Positions 1 to 6,462 of a DNA stretch of 9,781 nt are shown here, piece after piece. Under the pieces are notes generated by a model. It worked only from the letters and a program-made list of their open reading frames with translations. It searched no databases and was not told the origin of the DNA. The DNA is from an uncultured Flavobacteriales bacterium (GTDB taxonomy: Bacteria; Bacteroidota; Bacteroidia; Flavobacteriales; Crocinitomicaceae), in contig CAMLET010000080.1 of assembly GCA_946479125.1 (NCBI GenBank), positions 1 to 9,781 on the forward strand. The letters run 5' to 3'. Numbering within the stretch: the stretch's first letter is position 1; every line of letters begins with the position of its first letter. The position numbers were made by a program, and so were the translations under genes.

Positions 1-386
1 TTACAAACCAAGTGGTCAGCAATACGCGCTAATTCCATAATGATTACGCGCATGTATTGTACACGTTTCGGAATTTCAGCACCAATCAATTTCTCTACTG
101 TCATTTCCCATCCAAGATTATTGATAGGAGAAGAACAGTAATTCAATCGGTCAGTAATAGGAGTAATTTGGTTGTACGGACGACGCTCTGCTAATTTTTC
201 GAAAGCGCGGTGAATATAACCAACCGTTTGAACAGAGTTCAAGATCTTTTCACCGTCAACTGTAAGGATGTTTTGAAAAATACCATGCGTTGCCGGGTGA
301 GTAGGTCCAAGGTTCAATGTTGCAATTTCCCCGTCTACTGTATCCTTCGACACGAAGTGTCCTGAGTGTTTTAATGATTCGCTCAT
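1..386 (-). CDS. nuoD: NADH-quinone oxidoreductase subunit D (49-kDa subunit), 5' part only
   Basis: The first 128 codons of NuoD are present; the gene continues past the left edge and the family is usually about 400 residues. Visible motifs are GPTHPATHG (residues 27-35), GYIHRAFEKL (56-65), TDRLNYCS (78-85) and ADHLVC at the edge. All are hallmarks of the 49-kDa subunit, which is related to the large subunit of [NiFe] hydrogenases. In complex I this subunit, with NuoB, forms the quinone-binding pocket next to cluster N2 on the cytoplasmic side of the membrane. The ATG at 386 lies 12 bp after the nuoC stop, so the gene is cotranscribed with it. It is not fused to nuoC, unlike in E. coli. Identification is firm; only the length is unknown. 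Confidence 0.96.
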   Translation of the reverse strand, partial: MSESLKHSGHFVSKDTVDGEIATLNLGPTHPATHGIFQNILTVDGEKILNSVQTVGYIHRAFEKLAERRPYNQITPITDRLNYCSSPINNLGWEMTVEKLIGAEIPKRVQYMRVIIMELARIADHLVC

Positions 387-398
387 AATCTTCTGCTA

Positions 399-905
399 TT
401 ACCTACCGAAGTAGCGATCGTCTTTATCTTCACGAGTGGCATCTTCCAAATGGTATTCTTTACGCATTGGGAAATAATCCATATCGTCTTCATTAAGTAT
501 ACGCGTCAAATTCGGGTGACCAACGAAGTTCACACCGAAGAAATCATACGTCTCACGTTCTTGCCTATCTGCACCAACATACAAATCTGTAATAGTTGCA
601 ATATTTGGCTCAGCGATCGAAAGGAAAGCACGAACTCTTAAACGTACGTTGTGAATCAACGAGTGAACATGGTACGTCACAGCTAATTCTCTACCTTCCT
701 GATTTGGATAATGAACTGCTCCAATTAAAGTAAGGAATGCCATTTTCAATTCATTGTCTTGCTTTACCCAGGCAATAACATCATGTGCTTTATCGGCAGG
801 AACTTCTACAGTAAGAAGTCCATATGGTGTCTCCTCATTTAAGATACTTGCACCAAATTGCTCTTTTAGACGCTCCAATACGCGTTCATTTGTCAGATTA
901 CTCAT
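399..905 (-). CDS. nuoC: NADH-quinone oxidoreductase subunit C (30-kDa subunit)
   Basis: This 168-residue protein matches the complex I 30-kDa subunit. The family signature is [20 protein letters not shown] at residues 116-135, followed by DYFPMRKEY (143-151), where the chain meets NuoD. It is a structural subunit of the peripheral arm with no cofactor and helps hold NuoB and NuoD in place. The ATG at 905 overlaps the end of nuoB by 8 bp, and the TAA at 399-401 is 12 bp before nuoD, so translation is probably coupled along the operon. The length fits a stand-alone NuoC of the Bacteroidota type. No damage or unusual residue is seen. Confidence 0.96.
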   Translation of the reverse strand: MSNLTNERVLERLKEQFGASILNEETPYGLLTVEVPADKAHDVIAWVKQDNELKMAFLTLIGAVHYPNQEGRELAVTYHVHSLIHNVRLRVRAFLSIAEPNIATITDLYVGADRQERETYDFFGVNFVGHPNLTRILNEDDMDYFPMRKEYHLEDATREDKDDRYFGR

Positions 906-1458
906 CTTCGTTCAAATGATATTTATTCAACAAATGTTTGTATTCATCAGAGTAGCGACGACGAAGACTTTCGTGTTTCACTAAACGGTGAATATTCATA
1001 ATACCTTCTATAATTTGCTCTGGTCGAGGTGGGCATCCCGGAACGTACACATCAACTGGAATAACACGATCAATTCCCTGTAAAACAGAGTAAGTATCGA
1101 AAATTCCACCAGAAGAAGCGCACGCACCAACTGAAAGAACCCATTTCGGCTCAGCCATTTGTTCGTAAACCTGCTTCAGGATAGGAGCTAATTTTTTAGA
1201 GATTGTTCCTGCTACGATCAGCAAATCTGCTTGTCGAGGCGAGAAAGACATACGTTCCATTCCAAAACGAGCCAAATCGTAATTTGAACCCATTGTTGCC
1301 ATGTACTCAATTCCACAACATGAAGTTGCGAAAGGAAGAGGCCAAACGGAATTTGCACGAGCTGCTGCAATCACTTTATCTAGTGTTGCTAATTGAAAAC
1401 CTTCACCGTTGATAGTTTCAACGTCTTCAATTCTTGGTTTTTTTTCTACTTTTCCCAT
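898..1458 (-). CDS. nuoB: NADH-quinone oxidoreductase subunit B (cluster N2 subunit)
   Basis: This 186-residue protein is NuoB (PSST homologue), which carries the terminal [4Fe-4S] cluster N2 that hands electrons to quinone. The four cluster ligands are visible: the tandem Cys47-Cys48 in SCCGIE, Cys113 in GACASSGG and Cys142 in VPGCPPRPE. The conserved segments [21 protein letters not shown] (around 64-84) and [11 protein letters not shown] (136-146) are intact. The protein binds the NuoD/NuoC module at the membrane interface. The ATG at 1458 lies inside the end of nuoA (13-bp overlap), and the TAA at 898-900 lies inside the start of nuoC, indicating one transcript with probable translational coupling. 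Length is normal for the family. Confidence 0.97.
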   Translation of the reverse strand: MGKVEKKPRIEDVETINGEGFQLATLDKVIAAARANSVWPLPFATSCCGIEYMATMGSNYDLARFGMERMSFSPRQADLLIVAGTISKKLAPILKQVYEQMAEPKWVLSVGACASSGGIFDTYSVLQGIDRVIPVDVYVPGCPPRPEQIIEGIMNIHRLVKHESLRRRYSDEYKHLLNKYHLNEDE

Positions 1459-1823
1459 TCTAGTGCACCTTTCTTAAGTACGTAAAAGAATCCTGTAAGG
1501 AAGAATCCAACGAAAACTACTACTGCGATCAATCCTGTTAACTGCAATGTATGAAAGTTCACCGCGTACGGATAGAAGAAAATAACTTCTACGTCGAACA
1601 AAACGAACAAAATTGCTGTTAACAAATAACGAATAGATACAGGGAAACGAGCGTTCCCCACTTCTTCGATACCACATTCCCAGTTTGCATCTTTCTTTTT
1701 ACCGCGAAGCTTTGGTCCAAGCATAGGAGCAACGACCAAAGTGGTAACCACAAAACCCACAGCCACAGCGGCTTGGATCAGAATTGGAACATAATCTACA
1801 GCTGTAGATACTGAAGCTGACAT
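1446..1823 (-). CDS. nuoA: NADH-quinone oxidoreductase subunit A (membrane subunit)
   Basis: This 125-residue protein with three predicted membrane helices (about 13-34, 64-86 and 93-116) is NuoA (ND3 homologue). The loop between helices 1 and 2 carries the family's ECGIE motif (49-53, Cys50), which in related enzymes lies near the quinone cavity. The second helix has the conserved acidic pair Asp77 and Glu79 within [11 protein letters not shown]. It is the first gene of the nuo operon, as usual. The ATG at 1823 is preceded by an AT-rich leader with no Shine-Dalgarno sequence, typical of Bacteroidota. I found no convincing TAnnTTTG promoter element upstream on this strand, so the operon start is not located. 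Confidence 0.96.
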   Translation of the reverse strand: MSASVSTAVDYVPILIQAAVAVGFVVTTLVVAPMLGPKLRGKKKDANWECGIEEVGNARFPVSIRYLLTAILFVLFDVEVIFFYPYAVNFHTLQLTGLIAVVVFVGFFLTGFFYVLKKGALEWEK

Positions 1824-1863
1824 AACTTCTAATTTTAAGACCAGCGAATTTAAAGGATTTTAA

Positions 1864-1873
1864 CGTTTAAACG
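1864..1873. promoter_or_regulatory. 10-bp palindrome CGTTTAAACG in the nuoA leader
   Basis: CGTTTAAACG is a perfect palindrome about 40 bp upstream of the nuoA ATG. The core TTTAAA recurs on either side at 1849-1854 and 1878-1883. It lies where an operator or the core promoter of the nuo operon would be expected. In an AT-rich leader such motifs also arise by chance, so the regulatory reading is weak. Confidence 0.25.
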
Positions 1874-1919
1874 AGGGTTTAAAGTTTATTTGAAACGATT
1901 CTAAATAGTGGTTTTAAGG

Positions 1920-1984
1920 TAGATTTCGACTTGAAAAAAATGGGAGTGGTATTTTCATCGTTGAAATACCTTTAGATTTCGACT
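1920..1984. repeat. Direct repeat TAGATTTCGACT x2 flanking a short hairpin
   Basis: The 12-mer TAGATTTCGACT occurs exactly at 1920-1931 and 1973-1984, 53 bp apart. Between them is an inverted repeat, GGTATTT (1948-1954) and AAATACC (1964-1970), with a 9-nt loop. Both lie about 100-160 bp upstream of nuoA. A near match (one mismatch) to the reverse complement of the 12-mer sits at the right edge (9771-9781). The role is unknown: possibly operator sites for the nuo operon or a dispersed genomic repeat. Confidence 0.5.
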
Positions 1985-2042
1985 AAACTTTATCTGAGGA
2001 TGAATATTTAACAATTTTCAACGAATATTTTTTCAAATCCAC

Positions 2043-2072
2043 TTGCAATTTTAATTTTCAGCCGTATCTTTG
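2043..2072 (+). promoter_or_regulatory. Bacteroidota-type promoter (TTG-N19-TAtcTTTG)
   Basis: TTG at 2043-2045 and TATCTTTG at 2065-2072 are separated by 19 nt. This is an exact match to the known Bacteroidota primary-sigma consensus (-33 TTG, -7 TAnnTTTG). Transcription should start near 2077-2079 on the plus strand. No plus-strand protein gene follows; instead the predicted transcript runs straight into the stem-loop and terminator at 2092-2163. Confidence 0.7.
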
Positions 2073-2077
2073 TAGTG

Positions 2078-2163
2078 GTTAGTAGCAGTAGTTATCAATT
2101 GATACATCCACTAGATGTATGACTTGATAAGAAAAACCTGGGTGGGGGCACTCAGGTTTTTTT
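2078..2163 (+). ncRNA. Candidate small RNA of about 85 nt, opposite strand to all neighbours
   Basis: The start is inferred from the promoter at 2043-2072 and the end from the terminator T-run. The 5' segment (about 2078-2091) looks single stranded. A long stem-loop follows. The lower stem is TTATCAA (2092-2098) with TTGATAA (2124-2130). The 3x3 internal loop is TTG/GAC, and the upper stem is ATACATC (2102-2108) with GATGTAT (2114-2120), closed by the 5-nt loop CACTA. The terminator hairpin comes directly after. There is no start codon with a meaningful reading frame inside, so a regulatory RNA is more likely than a peptide gene. I do not recognise the family; 6S-like or other flavobacterial RNA families could not be tested. 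Its target is unknown. Confidence 0.6.
2132..2163 (+). terminator. Intrinsic terminator of the small RNA, possibly bidirectional
   Basis: AAAAACCTG (2132-2140) pairs with CAGGTTTTT (2153-2161). The stem extends inward through G-U, G-C, T-A and G-C pairs to a GGGG loop (2145-2148), giving about 13 bp, with T's to 2163. Read on the minus strand it also ends in five T's, so it could also stop transcripts coming from the lipoprotein gene ending at 2356. Confidence 0.75.
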
Positions 2164-2167
2164 CGTT

Positions 2168-2192
2168 TGGTCTCGACTCCGCTCGACCACCA
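2168..2192. repeat. REP-like imperfect inverted repeat (TCGA-ctccgc-TCGA core)
   Basis: TGGT (2168-2171) pairs with ACCA (2189-2192), and TCGA (2173-2176) pairs with TCGA (2183-2186) around the loop CTCCGC. The element is more GC-rich than its surroundings and sits directly after the small RNA terminator in a gene-free stretch. From memory, short elements with this kind of TCGACTCCGCTCGA core recur in intergenic regions of flavobacterial genomes. Only one copy is seen here. Confidence 0.4.
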
Positions 2193-2203
2193 ATGCCAAT
2201 TCT

Positions 2204-2284
2204 ATACATCTCTGATGTCCCATTACGTTACAGTCAGAGCCACTCAATGTGACATAAACTAGATGTGACATATTCAGTCGATAA
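2204..2284. repeat. Cluster of short palindromes resembling the small RNA hairpin
   Basis: ATACATC-TCT-GATGT (2204-2218) repeats the arms of the small RNA's upper stem. ATGTGACATA occurs twice (2247-2256 and 2263-2272); its first nine bases form ATGT-G-ACAT, and the copies are 16 bp apart. ACAT-N2-ACTAGATGT at 2252-2266 matches the small RNA at 2104-2118 in 13 of 15 positions, and TCGATAA (2278-2284) resembles its TTGATAA. It could be a decayed duplicate of the small RNA or paired operator sites. No promoter consensus precedes it. I see nothing else in the rest of 2164-2355. Confidence 0.4.
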
Positions 2285-2355
2285 TTGGCGTAAGTTCAAG
2301 TGATTTCTTGAAATGTAACGTGGAAAAAACGTATCGAGAATGACAACCGATTCCC

Positions 2356-2976
2356 TTAATAATAGAGATAATACGTTTTAAGTTGGCCTGGCGAAAGGTA
2401 AACGTTATTGCTGTCTATTGCGGTAATTCCGTTGCGTTTTGTCTTCCATTCCAAATGCATGGCTCCAGCAGGAACCTCATTGGGGTACTGAGCATAATTG
2501 TAACACCCTGAATAATTTTTTGACCAATTACCCCATTTGGTAAACGAGTATCGAGTGCGGAAGTTCATTAAATCATTATCTCCCTGACAATTGATGTTTT
2601 GAATGACATATCTGATGTAGGCACAAGCTGAGAGTTCAAATCGGAAAGTAGGATTTTCGCCGTCTCCTTCTTTATATTCCAATGATTTTGCGTTTCTATA
2701 ACAAATACCATCTGGTTCAAGAATTCGGATAATATAAGTTCTTCCTTTTTTAATTTTCACCTGAACCAAGGCTTCACCGTTCGGGTCCAGTTTTCCGGAC
2801 TTTTCTACTTTAACAGTTTCACTTCCATTTACATCATGAGTTGAAGTGATGTAATATTCCAAATTCGATAGGGGAGTTCCACTGGCTATGTTAACAGCTT
2901 CTATTTTAAAACTGGTTTCTTCTTTTTTGCAAGAAGCGAAGAGAAGTAGGAGTGGTATGATTAGGATGCGATTCAT
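2356..2976 (-). CDS. Predicted surface-exposed lipoprotein, function unknown
   Basis: The protein has 206 residues. A short lipoprotein signal peptide (hydrophobic 4-13) ends in FASC with the lipidated Cys16. The residues after it are KKEET, which fits the X-K-(D/E)2-X surface-export signal described for Bacteroidota lipoproteins, so it probably faces outside on the outer membrane. Residues about 22-86 look like a small beta-sandwich of the carboxypeptidase-regulatory/transthyretin-like kind (SGTPLSNLEYYI, GKLDPNGEA, KKGRTYIIRI). The remainder is rich in aromatic residues and has four further cysteines (92, 118, 130, 158), which could form disulfides. The ATG at 2976 is 8 bp after the TPR gene's stop, so it is probably the last gene of that cluster. 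I do not recognise a named family. Confidence 0.85.
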   Translation of the reverse strand: MNRILIIPLLLLFASCKKEETSFKIEAVNIASGTPLSNLEYYITSTHDVNGSETVKVEKSGKLDPNGEALVQVKIKKGRTYIIRILEPDGICYRNAKSLEYKEGDGENPTFRFELSACAYIRYVIQNINCQGDNDLMNFRTRYSFTKWGNWSKNYSGCYNYAQYPNEVPAGAMHLEWKTKRNGITAIDSNNVYLSPGQLKTYYLYY

Positions 2977-2984
2977 GTGTTTAT

Positions 2985-4823
2985 CTATAGATCGTCAGCA
3001 TCAACAGCCGCGTCGCCCCGTAATGCCCGGAATCGTTTTCTGGCTTCCACGGTCAATAAACTACCTTTGCATTCAAAGAGAATTTTCTTGTAGTATTCGG
3101 CTGCTTTTTCTTTGTTATCGAGGTGATGCTCGTAGATGTCGCCCAATTGGAAAACGGCGTCATCAGCTAGAATATCGTCGAAGTAGTATTTCTCAATTTT
3201 CTCAAGGTATGAAATAGCTTCGTTCCATTTTCCTTGTTCTTGCATGGCTTGAGCTTTACGCATTAAAATCTCATCTGCTAAACCGTGACTAGGGAATTCT
3301 GCCTGAATGGAATCGTATAAATAGAAAGCGTCTTCGTATTTGTGCTGTTGGAGTAACAAATCGGCAACTGCGAATTTGTACATTGCTGTGTAATTGCTAT
3401 CTAAACCAAGATTGTCGGTAATAAGAATCGATAATTTCATGGCATCGTTCGCAATGAGCTTGGAAGTTGATTGTTTCAATACATCCAGCTGCGACTGCGC
3501 GAATTTGAAATCACCATCGTAATAGAAAACACGTGCATTTTTGAATTTCGCTTCTGAGCCGATGGTTTCAAACTTGAAATCGGTATCAATTTGCATGTAA
3601 TACAAGGAAGCTTGCCAAATATCATTTTCAAGAACCAGAATGTCAGCCAAAAGCATTTTCACTTCGGCTTTCTCCATATCGGTTAAACCTGGGATGGACA
3701 AAGTGCTGTCTAACAACTGCTGTGCGGCTAAAGCATTGTTGTTGTAATATGCCTCAATTGTAGCCAGTTCACGCATCAACGCAACACCTTTTCTGCCTTT
3801 TGCAATGCTCTTCAAAGCGTAACGATAATCCTGTACAGCACTAGCAATGGTTTCCGGAGTTCCAAATTTCTCAATTGTGATTTCACGGTACTGAACATTC
3901 AGCAAAGAAACATATGCCGTATAATAGTTTGCTTTTTCAGGACCAAGATTAATAACATATTGATAACCGCTTCGTGCAACATTGTATTCAGAATTCGCGA
4001 CAGCCAGATCACAAAGATCAAGTACGATTGCGCCCGTGTTTCCTTGTCGCTTGTCTAAGGCTTGCGCCTGAACCAATGCACTTTTGAATTCTTTTTTTTG
4101 GGTAAACAACCAAATAAGCATTTGCGGATAGATCAACTCGTCTGGTTTCTTTTGAATTTTGATGAGCAATTGGTCTTTCAGTTTGGAATAAACACCATTC
4201 TGGTCGTTGGTGAAATCAATGCTATTGGTTAATTCCGTTTGAACTTCAGGTAAATAATTCGGATACAATTCCAACGCATCGAAATATTCCGTGATCATTT
4301 CATCAGTTCTTCCAAGGACACCATAGATCTCTGCAAACTGAAGGTAAAGCGGGAAGTTCTTTTTCAGATTCTTTCTTCCCGATTCCAGGGTTTTCAAAGC
4401 CCAGTCGGTTTTTCCGCGTTTCAGAAATGCGTTGTACAGATCGATAACCTGATAACCGATTTTTGTATTCGTTTTGATGATTCCGTTAAAGAGTTTTTCT
4501 TCTTCAGCCGGATTGTTGTTTCTGGAATAAAAGTCGCCGAGTAAAATTTGATAATCGATGTCTTCATTGTTTGCTGAAGCAAATTTTTTCATAGAACGCT
4601 CAGCATCCTTTAATCGATTGGTTTTTTCGAGACATTCTACGTAACGCAGTTGATCGTATTTCACGCTTTGTTTGGTCAGGATTTTCTCAAAATAGGGGAT
4701 TGCCTTTTCGAATTCGCCATTGCTATAATACAAGTTAGCCAATTGTTGATCGGTACTCGTAGGTTGTGCAATAGCCAATGGACTAAAGCAAAGGAAAATC
4801 AGTATTTGAATAAAGCGTTTCAT
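2985..4823 (-). CDS. Exported tetratricopeptide-repeat (TPR) protein
   Basis: The protein has 612 residues and a Sec signal peptide (MKR, hydrophobic 5-18, cleavage probably at AIA|Q20), with no lipobox. The mature protein is almost entirely helical TPR. The clearest units are at 24-53 (NLYYSNGEFEKAIPYFEKIL), about 483-510, 517-546 and 553-582 (the last resembles BamD-type repeats); the middle is more degenerate. The C-terminus has VEARKRFRALRGD (592-604), a motif I associate with conserved Bacteroidota TPR proteins, then an acidic tail. It probably acts as a periplasmic scaffold. The gene lies 9 bp after the upstream lipoprotein gene and 8 bp before the downstream one. The partner and specific job are not evident from sequence. 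Confidence 0.9.
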   Translation of the reverse strand: MKRFIQILIFLCFSPLAIAQPTSTDQQLANLYYSNGEFEKAIPYFEKILTKQSVKYDQLRYVECLEKTNRLKDAERSMKKFASANNEDIDYQILLGDFYSRNNNPAEEEKLFNGIIKTNTKIGYQVIDLYNAFLKRGKTDWALKTLESGRKNLKKNFPLYLQFAEIYGVLGRTDEMITEYFDALELYPNYLPEVQTELTNSIDFTNDQNGVYSKLKDQLLIKIQKKPDELIYPQMLIWLFTQKKEFKSALVQAQALDKRQGNTGAIVLDLCDLAVANSEYNVARSGYQYVINLGPEKANYYTAYVSLLNVQYREITIEKFGTPETIASAVQDYRYALKSIAKGRKGVALMRELATIEAYYNNNALAAQQLLDSTLSIPGLTDMEKAEVKMLLADILVLENDIWQASLYYMQIDTDFKFETIGSEAKFKNARVFYYDGDFKFAQSQLDVLKQSTSKLIANDAMKLSILITDNLGLDSNYTAMYKFAVADLLLQQHKYEDAFYLYDSIQAEFPSHGLADEILMRKAQAMQEQGKWNEAISYLEKIEKYYFDDILADDAVFQLGDIYEHHLDNKEKAAEYYKKILFECKGSLLTVEARKRFRALRGDAAVDADDL

Positions 4824-4832
4824 GCGGTAAGT

Positions 4833-5354
4833 CTATAACGCAAAGTTTTGGTTGAATTGTGCCATACTGCGTTTTAGTTCTTCGAATCTACGATGAATAT
4901 CCTTAGCGTGTGCTTCAATAATTGTTAATTCTTCCTTTTCGTGCTGCACATTTGCGCAATATTCCGAACGCTTACCGTTTCCGAGTTCAATATCGTTCTT
5001 CAAACGCTGTAAACGCAGGCGTTGTTCCGAGTTTGCGACCAAACATCTTAAACGTTCTTTTTGAAGGTTTCTTGCATTGTGAAAAGCCACATTGAAATCG
5101 TCCAGGGTTTCCATTTGTTCCTTGGAAAGCGTATCGTTGTAAGCCTCAAATTTCAGTTTTAATTGATTCCAAATTACTTCTGCCTGAAGAATTTGATCTG
5201 TAAAATCTTCATCGTTCAGTGTGTTCTTCAACAGGAATTGAACGGAATCCGTTTTAGATATACAGCTTTCCAGATCCTTCTCAAATTTTTCAATTTTGGA
5301 AGAACAACTTGCCAGCGTCAAGCTTATGGAAACAATTAAAAACCAGATTTTCAT
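4833..5354 (-). CDS. Coiled-coil-rich lipoprotein, function unknown
   Basis: From the ATG at 5354 the protein has 173 residues. MKIWFLIVSISLTLASC is a canonical lipoprotein signal with lipobox LASC and lipidated Cys17. I prefer this start over a GTG at 5372 that directly abuts the upstream stop codon and would add six residues; the ATG gives a standard signal peptide and has an AT-rich lead-in. The mature part is highly charged and mostly helical, with likely coiled-coil stretches at both ends (KIEKFEKDLE near the start; EELTIIEAHAKDIHRRFEEL near the end). The residues after the Cys (SSKIE) do not match the surface-export signal, so it is more likely periplasm-facing. It is followed after 9 bp by the TPR gene, a plausible partner. 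Confidence 0.85.
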   Translation of the reverse strand: MKIWFLIVSISLTLASCSSKIEKFEKDLESCISKTDSVQFLLKNTLNDEDFTDQILQAEVIWNQLKLKFEAYNDTLSKEQMETLDDFNVAFHNARNLQKERLRCLVANSEQRLRLQRLKNDIELGNGKRSEYCANVQHEKEELTIIEAHAKDIHRRFEELKRSMAQFNQNFAL

Positions 5355-5372
5355 CGCTTTAAAAATAAGCAC

Positions 5373-5810
5373 TTAATCTCGATCGAGAACTTCCAGGTGG
5401 TGATTATTCAGTTTTGGCTTATAAAACAGGAAGAGTAGGAGAGATAAATAGAGAATGAGGTGAATAATAATCATCATAAAACAGCCGAAAAAGTCCTTCA
5501 TTAAATCTCTGTAAATTAAGAATGGTGGACATCCTGATCGCGCAGGCATAAAAAATCCATAGCGAATCTGCTGAAATAATACGAACAGTAGAAATAGAGA
5601 AATGAAGATCTTAATGTATCTCATATTTATAGCAACGAAACTGATGAGAATAAGCTGTACTATTTCGGACAACGAAAATGTGAACATTGCTTCCGAGCTG
5701 TAATGGTAACGGTGGTATGTTGAAATAGTGAAGCCAACACCAAATACAATTAGATAAATTGTTCTTTGAAGACGCGAATTTTTGGAAAATAGAGTAGACC
5801 AGAAATTCAT
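5373..5810 (-). CDS. Small polytopic membrane protein, function unknown
   Basis: The protein has 145 residues with about four predicted membrane helices (around 16-31, 46-62, 65-83 and 107-130). A basic N-terminus (SKNSRLQR) and a short charged tail suggest both ends are cytoplasmic. A loop with RSGCPPF (91-97) sits between helices 3 and 4. No catalytic motif or known family is recognised. Its ATG overlaps the TGA of the upstream membrane-protein gene in an ATGA arrangement (4 bp), so translation is probably coupled. The downstream lipoprotein gene begins within 18 bp. Two adjacent membrane proteins that are co-translated may form one complex, but that is inference. Confidence 0.8.
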   Translation of the reverse strand: MNFWSTLFSKNSRLQRTIYLIVFGVGFTISTYHRYHYSSEAMFTFSLSEIVQLILISFVAINMRYIKIFISLFLLFVLFQQIRYGFFMPARSGCPPFLIYRDLMKDFFGCFMMIIIHLILYLSLLLFLFYKPKLNNHHLEVLDRD

Positions 5811-6388
5811 GGTTCTTCAGTTAATTCTTCTTCCTGATATTCTCTGAGTTGCTTATCAAAATCAGATTCCCATCCAATTTTTCTACCAGTAAGTTGCTTG
5901 ATGATAAGAAGTCCAACGCCGAGTTGCCAACCACAAATAATTATTCCAAAAACGATTCCGTCACCTAGTTTGTCGGTTAGACCAAAACAAGCAATCCATC
6001 CAGGTAAAGTTGAGCTAAAACCCAACCCGGCAAATCGCCAAAACTTTATTTTCTCTTTGATACTGATGTCGATGACAACTGCAATTCCAACAGCACCAAG
6101 TGCGCCAAAAAGAGGAACGCCCACTCCCCAAGTCATGAAACTGAGCATAATCATTCCGTAGTAAAACATAAGAAGAGGAATGAAGTAGAGCAATATGCGA
6201 AGAACCGTGGTTCTTTTAATGAGGCATATAAGAAGGAAAAGTGTGAATGAAACTCCTGGAAGGAGCAGTTGAAGATCAGCCGGAAGAATATCGGTTTTTG
6301 GTTCTTCGCCAAATACGATGATGTTGAATTGAAACAAAGCCAGAAATGAAATAGCGAGTGTTAAGAATAAACCTATGTAGTATTTCAT
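5807..6388 (-). CDS. Polytopic membrane protein, function unknown
   Basis: The protein has 193 residues with five or six predicted membrane helices (around 5-25, 41-58, 62-82, 90-108, possibly 118-136, and 143-164). It ends in an acidic cytoplasmic-looking tail (REYQEEELTEEP). A glycine-rich stretch, WGVGVPLFGALGAVG (87-101), suggests tightly packed helices. I recognise no transporter, enzyme or sorting motif. It is the first gene of the five-gene cluster and starts at the ATG at 6388, 75 bp beyond the terminator that ends the upstream secreted-protein gene, so it needs its own promoter. It overlaps the next membrane-protein gene by 4 bp. Confidence 0.8.
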   Translation of the reverse strand: MKYYIGLFLTLAISFLALFQFNIIVFGEEPKTDILPADLQLLLPGVSFTLFLLICLIKRTTVLRILLYFIPLLMFYYGMIMLSFMTWGVGVPLFGALGAVGIAVVIDISIKEKIKFWRFAGLGFSSTLPGWIACFGLTDKLGDGIVFGIIICGWQLGVGLLIIKQLTGRKIGWESDFDKQLREYQEEELTEEP

Positions 6389-6432
6389 GATGGATGATTG
6401 AGCAGTCTAATTGCTAAGATTCGTTGATGCAA

Positions 6433-6440
6433 TAAATGTA
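6433..6440 (-). promoter_or_regulatory. Possible -7 element (TACATTTA) for the five-gene cluster
   Basis: On the minus strand TACATTTA matches TAnnTTTG in all but the last base. It lies about 45 bp upstream of the ATG at 6388 and downstream of the terminator at 6463-6499, where a promoter is needed. A TTTG upstream is only 14 nt away, too close for the usual spacing of about 19, so the match is weak. Confidence 0.25.
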
Positions 6441-6462
6441 GTGTTTTCTGCTTTCAAAGCGC

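Noticed and set aside
898..905. Overlap of nuoB and nuoC considered as a frameshift or sequencing error
   Set aside because: Both proteins are complete with normal ends, and short overlaps are common in nuo operons.
450..1412. Several plus-strand frames of 60-80 codons across nuoC and nuoB
   Set aside because: All are antisense to conserved complex I genes and show no family resemblance.
1948..1970. Hairpin GGTATTT/AAATACC considered as a terminator
   Set aside because: No T-run follows directly on either strand and the stem is AT-rich with a 9-nt loop; kept only as part of the repeat region.
2888..3217. Plus-strand open frame of 109 codons across the lipoprotein/TPR junction
   Set aside because: It is antisense to two well-supported genes, has Arg-rich low-plausibility composition and no promoter element in front.
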